Shown: positions 49,411 through 57,942, counted from the stretch's first letter. The stretch is DNA of 64,000 nt from E44-bin88 sp050123275 (GCA_050123275.1 JASFHK010000008.1:1-64000); one strand, 5' to 3'. A program made the numbers and translations. The notes: a model not told the origin generated them from the sequence alone.

Positions 49411-50490
49411 TTAATACTTGAAATCCCTGGCGGCCTTCACCATAGCGTGGACGTTCAGCGGCGGGGTCCCGACCGGCATGTCGCAGGCCGGCATCAGGAT
49501 AAACCCGCCCGGCAGCTTCGTGCCCGCTTCCAGGCACTTGTTACAGGCCTCGGTCACTTCCTCGAAGGTGCCGAGAAGCATCGTTTCCGTGGGCACGTTG
49601 CCGGCTATGATGTACTCCGGCCCTAAGAACCCGGCGATTTTTTGCAGATCCACCTTCGAATCGACGCTAATGATGGTCCGTGGCGGCAGGGGTATATCCT
49701 TCCAGTAGGGAAGGTTGGCATTCTGGTCTCCGCAGAGGTGCAGGAAGAAGCTGCTTATCCCTTTTGAAATCAGGGTTTCGTTGATACGTTTCTGATAGGC
49801 GGCGGCAAACTTGCCGAAAATATCCGGGGAGAGGAGCTGGTTGGAATCGAAGGGGGTACTGATGTAAGCCGTGCAGTTGACCGCGCCGAACTCCGTGATG
49901 AACCAGTCCGCAACATTCAGGATAAACGTCGTTATTTTTTCCAGCAGGGCGTAGATAGAGTCCGGTTCCCTGATGAACCAGCGCAGCAGCTTAGGCCGGC
50001 TGACAATCGAGCTGAGCATCGTCGTCGGCGAGCCGACGCGGACGGTGGGGTTTATTCCCATTTCCCAGCCGATACGGGCGAACTGCATCGTGTTCGGATA
50101 CTGCCCGGCCGTCTCCGGCGAGGGGACTTTTAAGTTGGCGATGTCCGCCAGCTCGTTAACCGGGTGGCGGATAACCTCGGGGGCGTTGGTAGCTTCCGAC
50201 CGGGGAAATCTTATCTCGCCGCCGAACTCCCAGCCACCCCAGTCGGCCCAACCGTAACCGGGCGTTTCGTCGTAGCCGTGGAGCGCGGCGGCCCGGAGCT
50301 GCACTGCAAAGCTCTTCTCCGGGTCGGTATAGAACTCTCCCAAGGAAAGACCGCCCAGCCTGGCGGCATAACCGCCGGAACTGAAGGTGAATACCGGCAC
50401 CCTATCGATGGGCTGGTGATTGACCAGAGCACGCATCCGTTCCGGGGGCGACATTTCATAAGTTCGCGAAATATTTGCCATATTAAACAT
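49411..50490 (-). CDS. UroD-superfamily Zn-methyltransferase-like protein
   Basis: 359 aa, first gene of the operon. Overall UroD/MtaA/CmuA TIM-barrel pattern (SPPERMRALVNHQPIDRVPV, FLHLCGDQNANLPYW, AGNVPTETMLLGT, GGFILMPACDMPVGTPPLNVHAM). The uroporphyrinogen-binding RQAGRY motif is absent. H251-x-C253 plus C336 reproduce the zinc triad of corrinoid:thiol methyltransferases such as MtaA. So methyl transfer is more likely than haem synthesis. No strong ribosome-binding site; the start could also be the ATG at 50481. Confidence 0.8.
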   Translation of the reverse strand: MFNMANISRTYEMSPPERMRALVNHQPIDRVPVFTFSSGGYAARLGGLSLGEFYTDPEKSFAVQLRAAALHGYDETPGYGWADWGGWEFGGEIRFPRSEATNAPEVIRHPVNELADIANLKVPSPETAGQYPNTMQFARIGWEMGINPTVRVGSPTTMLSSIVSRPKLLRWFIREPDSIYALLEKITTFILNVADWFITEFGAVNCTAYISTPFDSNQLLSPDIFGKFAAAYQKRINETLISKGISSFFLHLCGDQNANLPYWKDIPLPPRTIISVDSKVDLQKIAGFLGPEYIIAGNVPTETMLLGTFEEVTEACNKCLEAGTKLPGGFILMPACDMPVGTPPLNVHAMVKAARDFKY

Positions 50491-50494
50491 TCAA

Positions 50495-50569
50495 AGAGAG
50501 CGCCGTTAGCGCCCTCTTGACTAAGCCGCACTGGATGCTAAGCATACTATAAAGAATCTTTATTGTCAA
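50495..50569 (-). promoter_or_regulatory. Promoter and leader hairpin of the nitrogenase-like operon
   Basis: Minus strand TTGACA (50564-50569), 17-nt spacer, TATGCT (50541-50546). The ~44-nt leader contains a hairpin AGAG.GCGC/GCGC.CTCT (50495-50517) just before the start codon, where it could mask the weak ribosome-binding region. Confidence 0.65.
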
Positions 50570-50668
50570 GATAAGAAATTTAAAAAGAAGTCGTTAAGAC
50601 TTTCCTTTTTTGTTTCCCCGAAAGGCCACTAGGCAGCGTGGCGACGGCCGGCCGAGGACGAAGCCCAA

Positions 50669-50688
50669 CACCGCTAAAAGCGGCGCTT
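50669..50688 (+). repeat. Right copy of the 20-bp direct repeat (orphan terminator)
   Basis: CACCGCTAAAAGCGGCGCTT, identical to 41581-41600 and also followed by a T-rich run. No plus-strand gene lies upstream of it to terminate. Confidence 0.8.
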
Positions 50689-50765
50689 CTTTTTATCCCC
50701 TTCTTGGCAAAGCGTCCTTTTCGTATTATCATAGACATTAACCGAACGGAGAGGAAAAAGATTCT

Positions 50766-51440
50766 ATGCCGCGCCGAAGACCGCCCGTATTCTATCCTGC
50801 CCTGCTCGTCATCGACATGCAAAACGGCTTTTGCATGCCGGGGGGCTCCTACGAAAAGTACGGGGACAGCATCGGCGCCGACTTCGAGGCCTACCGTAAA
50901 ATCATACCCAACGTGGCGCGGTTGCTAGCCGCCTGCCGCGAGCTGAAGGTGCCCATTTTCTACAGCCAGCAGGTCAGGGAGGCGTCGGGCCTCGACCTCT
51001 ACACGCGATTGCACCGCATCGTACCCAACCGCCGCGCAGAATTCCTCAAGATACCCTCCTGCGTGCGGGGGACCTGGGACGCCGAGATAATCGACAAACT
51101 CCGGCCTGCCGAAACGGACCACATCGTGGTCAAGCGTCGCGACTCCGCCTTCCAGGACACCGAGCTCGACCTCTGGCTGAAGAGCGCCTACGTCGATACG
51201 CTGATATTCACCGGCGTCGACACCGGCATCTGCGTGGACAACACCCTGATGGACGCTTTTAATCTGGGCTACGATATCATACTGGTTAAAGACGCCACCG
51301 CCTCCTCCTGGCCGGAGCTCGGCACGGCCACCTTCATCAAGGTGCAGGGCTCCTACGGCTGGGTGCTGACCACGGACAAGCTCATCGAGATGATGCGCCA
51401 GTACAAACACGGCGACGGCGCCTTCAAGTTCCCGATATAG
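50766..51440 (+). CDS. Isochorismatase-family cysteine hydrolase
   Basis: 224 aa. Catalytic triad positions visible: Asp in ALLVIDMQNGF, Lys in HIVVKRRDSAF, Cys in FTGVDTGICVDNT. C-terminal DATASSWPELG. Members hydrolyse amides or vinyl ethers (nicotinamidase, N-carbamoylsarcosine amidase, isochorismatase); substrate not deducible. Stands alone. Confidence 0.9.
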   Translation: MPRRRPPVFYPALLVIDMQNGFCMPGGSYEKYGDSIGADFEAYRKIIPNVARLLAACRELKVPIFYSQQVREASGLDLYTRLHRIVPNRRAEFLKIPSCVRGTWDAEIIDKLRPAETDHIVVKRRDSAFQDTELDLWLKSAYVDTLIFTGVDTGICVDNTLMDAFNLGYDIILVKDATASSWPELGTATFIKVQGSYGWVLTTDKLIEMMRQYKHGDGAFKFPI

Positions 51441-51540
51441 CTCCCAATTAACAACCCCGTCCGGAGAGCATCCCCGGGGTTAACTTTCCGTATATCCCGA
51501 CTCCAGGCACCGGTAGCTTCGAGACCGTGGCAGGAAAGCG

Positions 51541-53505
51541 ATGGAAGAGCTTACTTTAGTCAAAGACCTGGCTATTATCATGATGGTGGCCGGCGGGGTC
51601 ACCCTCCTCTTTCGCTGGCTGCGACAGCCGGTGATACTGGGCTATTTGATTGCCGGGGTGCTCATCGGGCCTTACACCTTTCCGGTGCCGCCCGTCAGCG
51701 ACGTCCACACCATAAGCTTGTTGGCCGATATCGGCATTATCCTGGTTCTCTTCGCGCTGGGGCTGGAGTTCAGCTGGGACAGAATCCGCGAGGTCGGCTT
51801 CTCGGTGGTGATGATAGGCGTCATCGAGATTACCACCATGATTTGCCTGGGCTACTCGCTGGGGCGGCTGATGGGGTGGTCTGCGACGGAGGCTATCTTC
51901 CTCGGCGCCGCTTTGCACATAAGCAGCTCGGCCATCATCGTCAAGATACTGCGGGACACGGGGCGGCTGAAAGAAGAGGCCTCACGGCTCATCGTGGGCA
52001 TACTGGTCGTCGAGGACTTCGCCGCCATTGCCATCATCGCGTTGCTGTCGGGTATGGCCACCACCGGCACCGCCGATTTCGGCGACATCGGCTCGCTGGT
52101 GTTGCGGCTGGTCCTCTTCATCGTGGTCTCGCTGGTCTTCGGGGCGATACTGGTGCCCCGCCTTCTTAATTTCACCAGCCGCTTTCGCTCCACCGAGGCG
52201 CTGCTCGTCATCAGCCTGGGGCTTTGCTTCGCCATGGCGCTAATCAGCAATTCCCTGGGCCTGTCGGTAGCCGCCGGTGCTTTCCTGATGGGGGCCTTAA
52301 TCGGCGATACCAAGCAGTCCGGGGCGATTATCGAGATGCTGACCCCGGTCAGGCAGATGTTCGCCGCCCTCTTTTTCGTGACCATCGGCATGCTGGTCAA
52401 CATCTTCGAGTTCCGCGAGTTCATCGTCCCCGCCCTTGTCGTCTCCGCCGTCTTCATCGTGGGCAAAGTCGTCAGCAACACCGGGGCCACTTTCATCTCC
52501 GGGCGCAGCGGGCGGACATCGCTGAAGGTGGGCACGAGCATGCCCCAGATGGGGGAGTTCTCGCTGGTTATCACCAAGATGGGTGTCGACCACGGCGTGG
52601 TGATGTCCAGCCTCTACCCGGTGATTGCCCTTTCCACCGCCCTGACCTCGGTGACCACGCCTTATATCATGCGCTCGGTGGATTTCGTCGCCCGCTTCCT
52701 CGACCGCCGCTCGCCGGGGTTGCTCAAGATATACGTGTCCCGGCTGGCGGACTGGTTCAAGGCGCTAAGGGCCACCTTTACCCGCCGCACCCCCGTCGCC
52801 CTGGCCATCCGCCACGCCCTGAAGAACGTGGCCATCAACCTGCTCATCGTGATGGTTCTTATCAGCGCGGGCACCTTCAGTCTCGGCTTCGTCGACGACC
52901 TGGCCCGTCTCACCGGCATTCGCCCCGACGTTATCGGTCTCTTGCTGGGCTTTTTGGTGGTAATGCTGTGCGTGCCCTCGTTCGTGATTATCTGGCGGAA
53001 TGTCTGCAGCCTGGTGGACGATCTCGTCGACCACATGCTTATTCGCCGCCTTTCGACCAAGCTGTGGAAGACGGAAACGTTGCACGTCCTCCTGCGCGAC
53101 AGCATCGTGATTTTGCTGGCCATCTTTGCCGGGGTGTGGTTCAGCCCCCTGATTATCGGGGTGCTCAAGTTCGGGGTTTCCGGCTGGGCCATTCCCGTGC
53201 TGCTGCTGGCCGTCCTCATTTACCTGGTGGCCCGTTCGCTTTCCGATATCCACGAACAGCTGGAGGGAACCTTCCGGCGCACGCTGCTGGGAGAGGAATA
53301 CCTGTCCACCTCGCAAACGGCCAACCTGCTCGGCATTCACCGCGACGAGGTGGCCCGGCTGGCCCGCAATAAGAAATTGCCGGCGATAAGAATCGGGCAT
53401 CGCTGGTATGTCGACAGGGCCGAGGTGGAGAGGTTGAAGAAGTCGCTCAAGTCACCGTCGGCAGCCGGCAGGCCTGCCGACGACGAGGATGAGCCCGGGG
53501 AATAA
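51541..53505 (+). CDS. CPA2 (Kef-type) cation/proton antiporter with C-terminal excisionase-type HTH
   Basis: 654 aa. Residues 1-385: antiporter with 12 or so helices (GYLIAGVLIGPYTFP, LADIGIILVLFALGLEFS, HISSSAIIVKILRDTGRL, LSVAAGAFLMGALIGDT). Residues ~425-570: a second block of four or five helices in place of the usual TrkA-N/RCK domain. Residues ~590-640: a MerR/excisionase HTH, EYLSTSQTANLLGIHRDEVARL then RIGHRWYVDRAEVERLKKS. A membrane transporter with a predicted DNA-binding tail is unusual. Confidence 0.88.
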   Translation: MEELTLVKDLAIIMMVAGGVTLLFRWLRQPVILGYLIAGVLIGPYTFPVPPVSDVHTISLLADIGIILVLFALGLEFSWDRIREVGFSVVMIGVIEITTMICLGYSLGRLMGWSATEAIFLGAALHISSSAIIVKILRDTGRLKEEASRLIVGILVVEDFAAIAIIALLSGMATTGTADFGDIGSLVLRLVLFIVVSLVFGAILVPRLLNFTSRFRSTEALLVISLGLCFAMALISNSLGLSVAAGAFLMGALIGDTKQSGAIIEMLTPVRQMFAALFFVTIGMLVNIFEFREFIVPALVVSAVFIVGKVVSNTGATFISGRSGRTSLKVGTSMPQMGEFSLVITKMGVDHGVVMSSLYPVIALSTALTSVTTPYIMRSVDFVARFLDRRSPGLLKIYVSRLADWFKALRATFTRRTPVALAIRHALKNVAINLLIVMVLISAGTFSLGFVDDLARLTGIRPDVIGLLLGFLVVMLCVPSFVIIWRNVCSLVDDLVDHMLIRRLSTKLWKTETLHVLLRDSIVILLAIFAGVWFSPLIIGVLKFGVSGWAIPVLLLAVLIYLVARSLSDIHEQLEGTFRRTLLGEEYLSTSQTANLLGIHRDEVARLARNKKLPAIRIGHRWYVDRAEVERLKKSLKSPSAAGRPADDEDEPGE

Positions 53506-53577
53506 AGGCTAAACAGGTCTTTATGGCGGAGGTTGACCGCGAAACCACCGGGAGCATTTAAAAGAGGAGGCGACGAA

Positions 53578-54180
53578 ATGGAAGAGACGATAACCTATTT
53601 CGAGAAGGAGGGGATGGAAAACACCGAAGCCACCTTGCGGCTGGCGGCGGAGCGAGCCGGGGCGCGGGGCATCAAGAAAATGGTGCTGGCCTCGACGACG
53701 GGAGAGACCGCCCGCCTGGCTCTGGAGCGTTTTTCGGGAAGCGGGATTAAGATGGTGGTCGTGCCCCACCAGTACGGCTTCGGCCCGGGCCGACAGCGCT
53801 TTCCGGCGGAGTTGAAAAAAGAGCTGGAAGAGAAAGGTCACCGCGTCCACTTCGGCACCATGCTCTTCCATACCGACGGCTTCTACGGCACGACCACGCC
53901 CACCGTCATGGCAATAATTCTGCGCACCCTTTGCCAGGGGCTGAAGGTCGCCGTCGAGATAATGCTGATGGCAACCGACGGCGGTTGCATCGCCGCCGGG
54001 GAAAAGGTCGTCGCCGTCACCGGCACCGGTCGCGGCGCCGATACCGCCGTGGTGGCCACGGCGGCCAACTCCACCAAGCTCAACGAGCTCCACATCACCG
54101 AGATTATCTGCAAGCCGCTGCAGACCAAGTCCTGGCCGGCGGGCGTCAGGCCGCCGATGAGGCCCGAGCCGAAGAGCTAA
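53578..54180 (+). CDS. Pyruvate-kinase C-terminal-domain-like protein
   Basis: 200 aa from the ATG at 53578 (AGAGGAGG before it). Contains only the alpha/beta domain of pyruvate kinase: NTEATLRLAAERAGARGIKKMVLASTTGETARLALE and KVVAVTGTGRGADTAVVATA. No catalytic barrel. Stand-alone proteins of this type are common in anaerobes; function unknown, perhaps allosteric ligand sensing. 72 nt after the antiporter gene, on the same strand. Confidence 0.85.
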   Translation: MEETITYFEKEGMENTEATLRLAAERAGARGIKKMVLASTTGETARLALERFSGSGIKMVVVPHQYGFGPGRQRFPAELKKELEEKGHRVHFGTMLFHTDGFYGTTTPTVMAIILRTLCQGLKVAVEIMLMATDGGCIAAGEKVVAVTGTGRGADTAVVATAANSTKLNELHITEIICKPLQTKSWPAGVRPPMRPEPKS

Positions 54181-54247
54181 CCTATCCCCTCTTTTTTCGT
54201 TATATATATTGCTGAAGCCATAACGAGAAAAGAGACGGAGGTACGAG

Positions 54248-55528
54248 ATGAAGAAGAAACTATTTTCGGTCCTGCTCAGCGCACTGATGGTGCTGGTAAT
54301 GGTGGGGCTGGGGGCCTGCTCGACGGTATCGGCCGGCGAGGTGGTACAGTCGGACGAGCCGCGAGACACGAATCCCGACGTCGCCAGCGTTGATATGGCG
54401 ACGCTAGTAGAGGGCAACAGCCAGTTCGCCTTCGATTTGTACCAGCAGCTCAAAAGCGAAGAGGGCAATATCTTTTACTCGCCCTACAGCATATCGCTGG
54501 CGCTGGCGATGACCTACGCCGGAGCCCGCGGCGAGACCGAAACGCAGATGGCCGACACACTCGATTTCCTGCTCTCGCAGGATGATTTACATCCGGCCTT
54601 CAACGCGCTGGCGCTGGAGCTGGCCAGCCGCGGTGAGGGCGCCCAGGGTAAGGACGACGAGGGTTTCCGGCTCAATATCGTCAACGCCATCTGGGGGCAG
54701 AAGGACTACGCCTTCCTCAACAGTTTCCTGGACACGCTGGCGGTTAACTACGGCGCTGGGTTACGGTTGCTCGACTTTATCAACGCCACTGAAGAAGCGC
54801 GCGTCACCATCAACAACTGGGTGGCCGAGCAGACCGAGGGGCGTATCGAGGACCTGCTCCCGAAGGGGCAGATTGACGCCGCTACCCGCCTCGTGCTTAC
54901 CAACGCCATCTACTTCAACGCCGCCTGGCTCAATCCCTTCGACGAAGGGGGCACCTACGACGGCACTTTCCACCGGCTCGACGGCAGCGAAGTGACCGTA
55001 CCCATGATGCGGCAGACGGAGAGCTTCGGCTACGGCGAGGGCGACGGCTACCAAGCAGTAGAGCTGCCCTACGACGGCAATGAGCTTTCCATGGTAATCC
55101 TGCTGCCCGACGCCGGGCAGTTCGAGAGCTTCGAAAGCTCGCTGGACGCCGCCACAGTCGAGACTATCATCGAAAACCTGGAATACGGCGGCGTCGCGCT
55201 GACCCTGCCCAAGTTCGAGTTCGAAGCCAAATTCAAGCTGGCCGACGAGCTTTCGGCAATGGGTATGCCGCTGGCTTTCTCCGCTGGGGCAGACTTTTCC
55301 GGTATGACCGGTAACTACGACCTTTACATCGACGAAGTGATTCACCAGGCCTTCGTCTCGGTGGACGAGGCCGGCACCGAGGCCGCCGCCGCCACTGCGG
55401 TGGACATGAAGCTATCGGCGATGCCGGAGTCGACCGAGCTCACCGTTGACCGGCCCTTTATCTTCCTGATCCGGGACATCGAAAGCGGCTCGATACTTTT
55501 CGTCGGGCGCACCATGAACCCGGCCTGA
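54248..55528 (+). CDS. Serpin-family protease inhibitor, lipoprotein, copy 1
   Basis: 426 aa. Lipoprotein signal with lipobox LGAC at about residue 24. Full serpin fold: NIFYSPYSISLALAMTYAGA, LVLTNAIYFNAAWLNPF, VPMMRQTESFGYGEG. Reactive-centre loop hinge DEAGTEAAAATAV has the small residues required for loop insertion, so it should be inhibitory. The scissile region is MKLSAMPES; C-terminal RPFIFLIRDIESGSILFVGR. Displayed outside the cell membrane. Confidence 0.95.
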   Translation: MKKKLFSVLLSALMVLVMVGLGACSTVSAGEVVQSDEPRDTNPDVASVDMATLVEGNSQFAFDLYQQLKSEEGNIFYSPYSISLALAMTYAGARGETETQMADTLDFLLSQDDLHPAFNALALELASRGEGAQGKDDEGFRLNIVNAIWGQKDYAFLNSFLDTLAVNYGAGLRLLDFINATEEARVTINNWVAEQTEGRIEDLLPKGQIDAATRLVLTNAIYFNAAWLNPFDEGGTYDGTFHRLDGSEVTVPMMRQTESFGYGEGDGYQAVELPYDGNELSMVILLPDAGQFESFESSLDAATVETIIENLEYGGVALTLPKFEFEAKFKLADELSAMGMPLAFSAGADFSGMTGNYDLYIDEVIHQAFVSVDEAGTEAAAATAVDMKLSAMPESTELTVDRPFIFLIRDIESGSILFVGRTMNPA

Positions 55529-55548
55529 AGACCTTAGAGAACAGCTAG

Positions 55549-55579
55549 AGAGCGCCGCTTGTAGCGGCGCTCTTTTTTT
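55549..55579 (+). terminator. Terminator of serpin copy 1
   Basis: AGAGCGCCGCT-TGT-AGCGGCGCTCT followed by TTTTTTT. Confidence 0.9.
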
Positions 55580-55656
55580 GTGCCGAACTAATCCTAACCA
55601 AACCCGTCCTTTTTCGTTATATAATACAAAGGGATAATAAGAACCGAGGGAGGTAT

Positions 55657-56943
55657 GTGATGAAGAAACTATGGCTGACAGTGCTCAGCGCTTTTATGGT
55701 GCTGGTAATGGTGGGGCTGGGGGCCTGCTCGACGGTATCGGCCGGCGAGGTGGCACAGTCGGGCGAGCCGCGCGACACGGCGCCCGACGTCGCCAGCGGT
55801 GATATGGCGACGCTGGTAGAAGGTAACAGCGCCTTCGCCTTCGATTTGTACCAGCAGCTTAAAAGCGAAGAGGGCAATATCTTTTACTCACCCTATAGCA
55901 TATCGCTGGCGCTGGCGATGACCTACGCCGGAGCCCGCGGCGAGACCGAAACGCAGATGGCCGACACACTCGATTTCCTGCTCTCGCAGGATGATTTACA
56001 TCCGGCCTTCAACGCGCTGGCGCTGGAGCTGGCCAGCCGCGGTGAGGGCGCCCAGGGTAAGGACGACGAGGGTTTCCGGCTCAATATCGTCAACGCCATC
56101 TGGGGGCAGAAGGACTACGCCTTCCTCAACAGTTTCCTGGACACGCTGGCGGTTAACTACGGCGCTGGGTTACGGTTGCTCGACTTTATCAATGAGACCG
56201 AGGCGGCGCGCGTCACCATCAACGATTGGGTGGCCGAGCAGACCGAGGGACGCATCGAGGACCTTATCCCACAGGGGGCCCTCAACGCGTGGACTCGCCT
56301 CGTGCTGACCAACGCCATCTACTTCAACGCCGCCTGGCTCAATCCCTTCGATGAAGGGGGCACCTACGACGGCACTTTCCACCGGCTCGACGGCAGCCAG
56401 GTGACCGTACCCATGATGCGGCAGACGGAGAGCTTCGGCTACGGCGAGGGCGACGGCTACCAGGCGGTGGCGCTGCCCTACGACGGTAACGAGCTGGACA
56501 TGGTAATCCTGCTGCCCGACTCCGGGCAGTTCGAGGCCTTCGAGGCGGCGCTAAGCGCCGAAACGGTGGCCGGGATTATCGACGATATCAGCTACCAGAA
56601 GGTGGCCCTGACCATGCCCCAGTTCGAGTTCGAATCCGAGTTCAGCCTGAAAGAAGCGCTTGCGGCGCTGGGCATGCCCATCGCCTTCGACGACAGTCAG
56701 GCCGATTTCTCCGGGATGGCTGGTAACCAAGAGCTTTACATCAGCGATGTGATACATAAGGCCTTCGTCTCCGTGGACGAGGAGGGCACCGAGGCCGCGG
56801 CCGCTACCGCCGTCATCATAGCGGCGTCGGCCGCACCCGCCGAGCCGGTGACGGTCACCATCGACCGGCCCTTTATCTTTTTGATTCGGGATATCGAGAG
56901 CGGGGCGATACTCTTCGTCGGGCGCACCATGAACCCGGCCTGA
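55657..56943 (+). CDS. Serpin-family protease inhibitor, lipoprotein, copy 2
   Basis: 428 aa. Tandem duplicate of the previous gene. Residues ~55-175 are almost identical to copy 1, even at DNA level (55835-56190 against 54430-54785), while the last third differs. Hinge DEEGTEAAAATAV is conserved; the scissile region is IIAASAAPAEP, unlike copy 1, predicting a different target protease. Same short upstream motif (TTTTTCGTTATATA) as copy 1 before its own ribosome-binding site GAGGGAGG. Confidence 0.95.
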   Translation: MMKKLWLTVLSAFMVLVMVGLGACSTVSAGEVAQSGEPRDTAPDVASGDMATLVEGNSAFAFDLYQQLKSEEGNIFYSPYSISLALAMTYAGARGETETQMADTLDFLLSQDDLHPAFNALALELASRGEGAQGKDDEGFRLNIVNAIWGQKDYAFLNSFLDTLAVNYGAGLRLLDFINETEAARVTINDWVAEQTEGRIEDLIPQGALNAWTRLVLTNAIYFNAAWLNPFDEGGTYDGTFHRLDGSQVTVPMMRQTESFGYGEGDGYQAVALPYDGNELDMVILLPDSGQFEAFEAALSAETVAGIIDDISYQKVALTMPQFEFESEFSLKEALAALGMPIAFDDSQADFSGMAGNQELYISDVIHKAFVSVDEEGTEAAAATAVIIAASAAPAEPVTVTIDRPFIFLIRDIESGAILFVGRTMNPA

Positions 56944-56964
56944 AGACTTTAGAGAACAGATAGA

Positions 56965-56997
56965 GAGAGCGCTGCTTGAAGCAGCGCTCTCTTTTTG
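56965..56997 (+). terminator. Terminator of serpin copy 2
   Basis: AGAGAGCGCTGC-TTGAA-GCAGCGCTCTCT followed by TTTTTG. Resembles the copy 1 terminator but with compensated base changes. Confidence 0.88.
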
Positions 56998-56998
56998 T

Positions 56999-57763
56999 CT
57001 AGTGCATGTAGCCGCCACCGTTGACCAGCAGCGTCTGTCCCGTAATCTTGTCGGCCTCGTCGGAGGCCATGAAAACCACGGCGTTAGCCACGTCCTCCGG
57101 CTCCACGCCCTTGTGCAGCTTCTGCTCGCTGGCGATAAGCTCCTCGTGGAAGCCGGGCTCGTAGGTCGAGCGCGACGCCTCGCCCTTGACCAGGCTGGGC
57201 GCCACCGCGTTGACATTGATACCGAAGTCGCCCAGCTCCCAGGCCAGGCCGCGGGTGAGGGTGACCACGCCGCCCTTGGAGACGCTGTAGTGAATGAAGT
57301 GGGGCAGGCCGGTGAAAGCCACCGAGGAAGCGATATTGACGATTTTGCCCGATTTCTGTTTTTTCATATAAGGTATAACCGCCTTGGAGGCCAGGAAAAC
57401 GCCCTTGACGTTAACGTTGAGGATGGGGTCCCAGTCCTCGGCCTTGATATCCTCGACGGATTTCTTGAAGTCCTTGACCTCAAGGCTGCCGAAAATGCCG
57501 GCGTTATTAACCAGTATATCGATCCGGCCGAAACGCTCCACCGTCTTTTTGGCCATGGCGGCGGTGTCGGCTTCGCTGGTGACGTCGGTCTTGAGCGCCA
57601 GCGCCTCGCTGCCCAAGTTTTTAATCTCCTCGGCCACCGGGTTACAGTCGTGGATGTCACAGACGGTCAGTTTGGCGCCTTCTTTGGCGAAGCGCAGGGC
57701 GAAAACACGCCCCATGCCGCGGGCGGCGCCGGTAATGATGGCTACCTTGTTCTTCAAACGCAT
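56999..57763 (-). CDS. Short-chain dehydrogenase/reductase
   Basis: 254 aa, classical SDR. Cofactor loop TGAARGMG, acidic CDIHD after strand 2 (NAD preference), NNAGIFGS, catalytic S in NIASSVAF and Y-x3-K in YSVSKGG. C-terminal ITGQTLLVNGGGYMH. Oxidoreductase of unknown alcohol/ketone substrate. Confidence 0.92.
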   Translation of the reverse strand: MRLKNKVAIITGAARGMGRVFALRFAKEGAKLTVCDIHDCNPVAEEIKNLGSEALALKTDVTSEADTAAMAKKTVERFGRIDILVNNAGIFGSLEVKDFKKSVEDIKAEDWDPILNVNVKGVFLASKAVIPYMKKQKSGKIVNIASSVAFTGLPHFIHYSVSKGGVVTLTRGLAWELGDFGINVNAVAPSLVKGEASRSTYEPGFHEELIASEQKLHKGVEPEDVANAVVFMASDEADKITGQTLLVNGGGYMH

Positions 57764-57831
57764 ATCTTTAGGCTCCTTAAGCTGTAATCTCTAAGGGGAA
57801 TATGCCCGCAGTATACAATAAAAGGGCGGGG

Positions 57832-57936
57832 CTAACAATAGAATTTTCGGCTAAAAACAGCCGAATACGAGCCGGGAAACCGCTTCTCCCCGAAAAACAG
57901 CCTCATGCCTTCGGCGAAATTCTCGATTGCTTGCTT
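57832..57936 (-). pseudogene. Possible remnant of a crotonase C-terminus
   Basis: Minus-strand frame between stops reads QAIENFAEGMRLFFGEKRFP, resembling the C-terminal E-x-F-x-E-G-x-x-x-F-x-E-K-R-x-P pattern of enoyl-CoA hydratases. No start and no upstream domain. Weak evidence. Confidence 0.25.
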
Positions 57937-57942
57937 TTACAT

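Noticed and set aside
49411..50490. Uroporphyrinogen decarboxylase (hemE)
   Set aside because: Lacks RQAGRY and carries an MtaA-type zinc triad.
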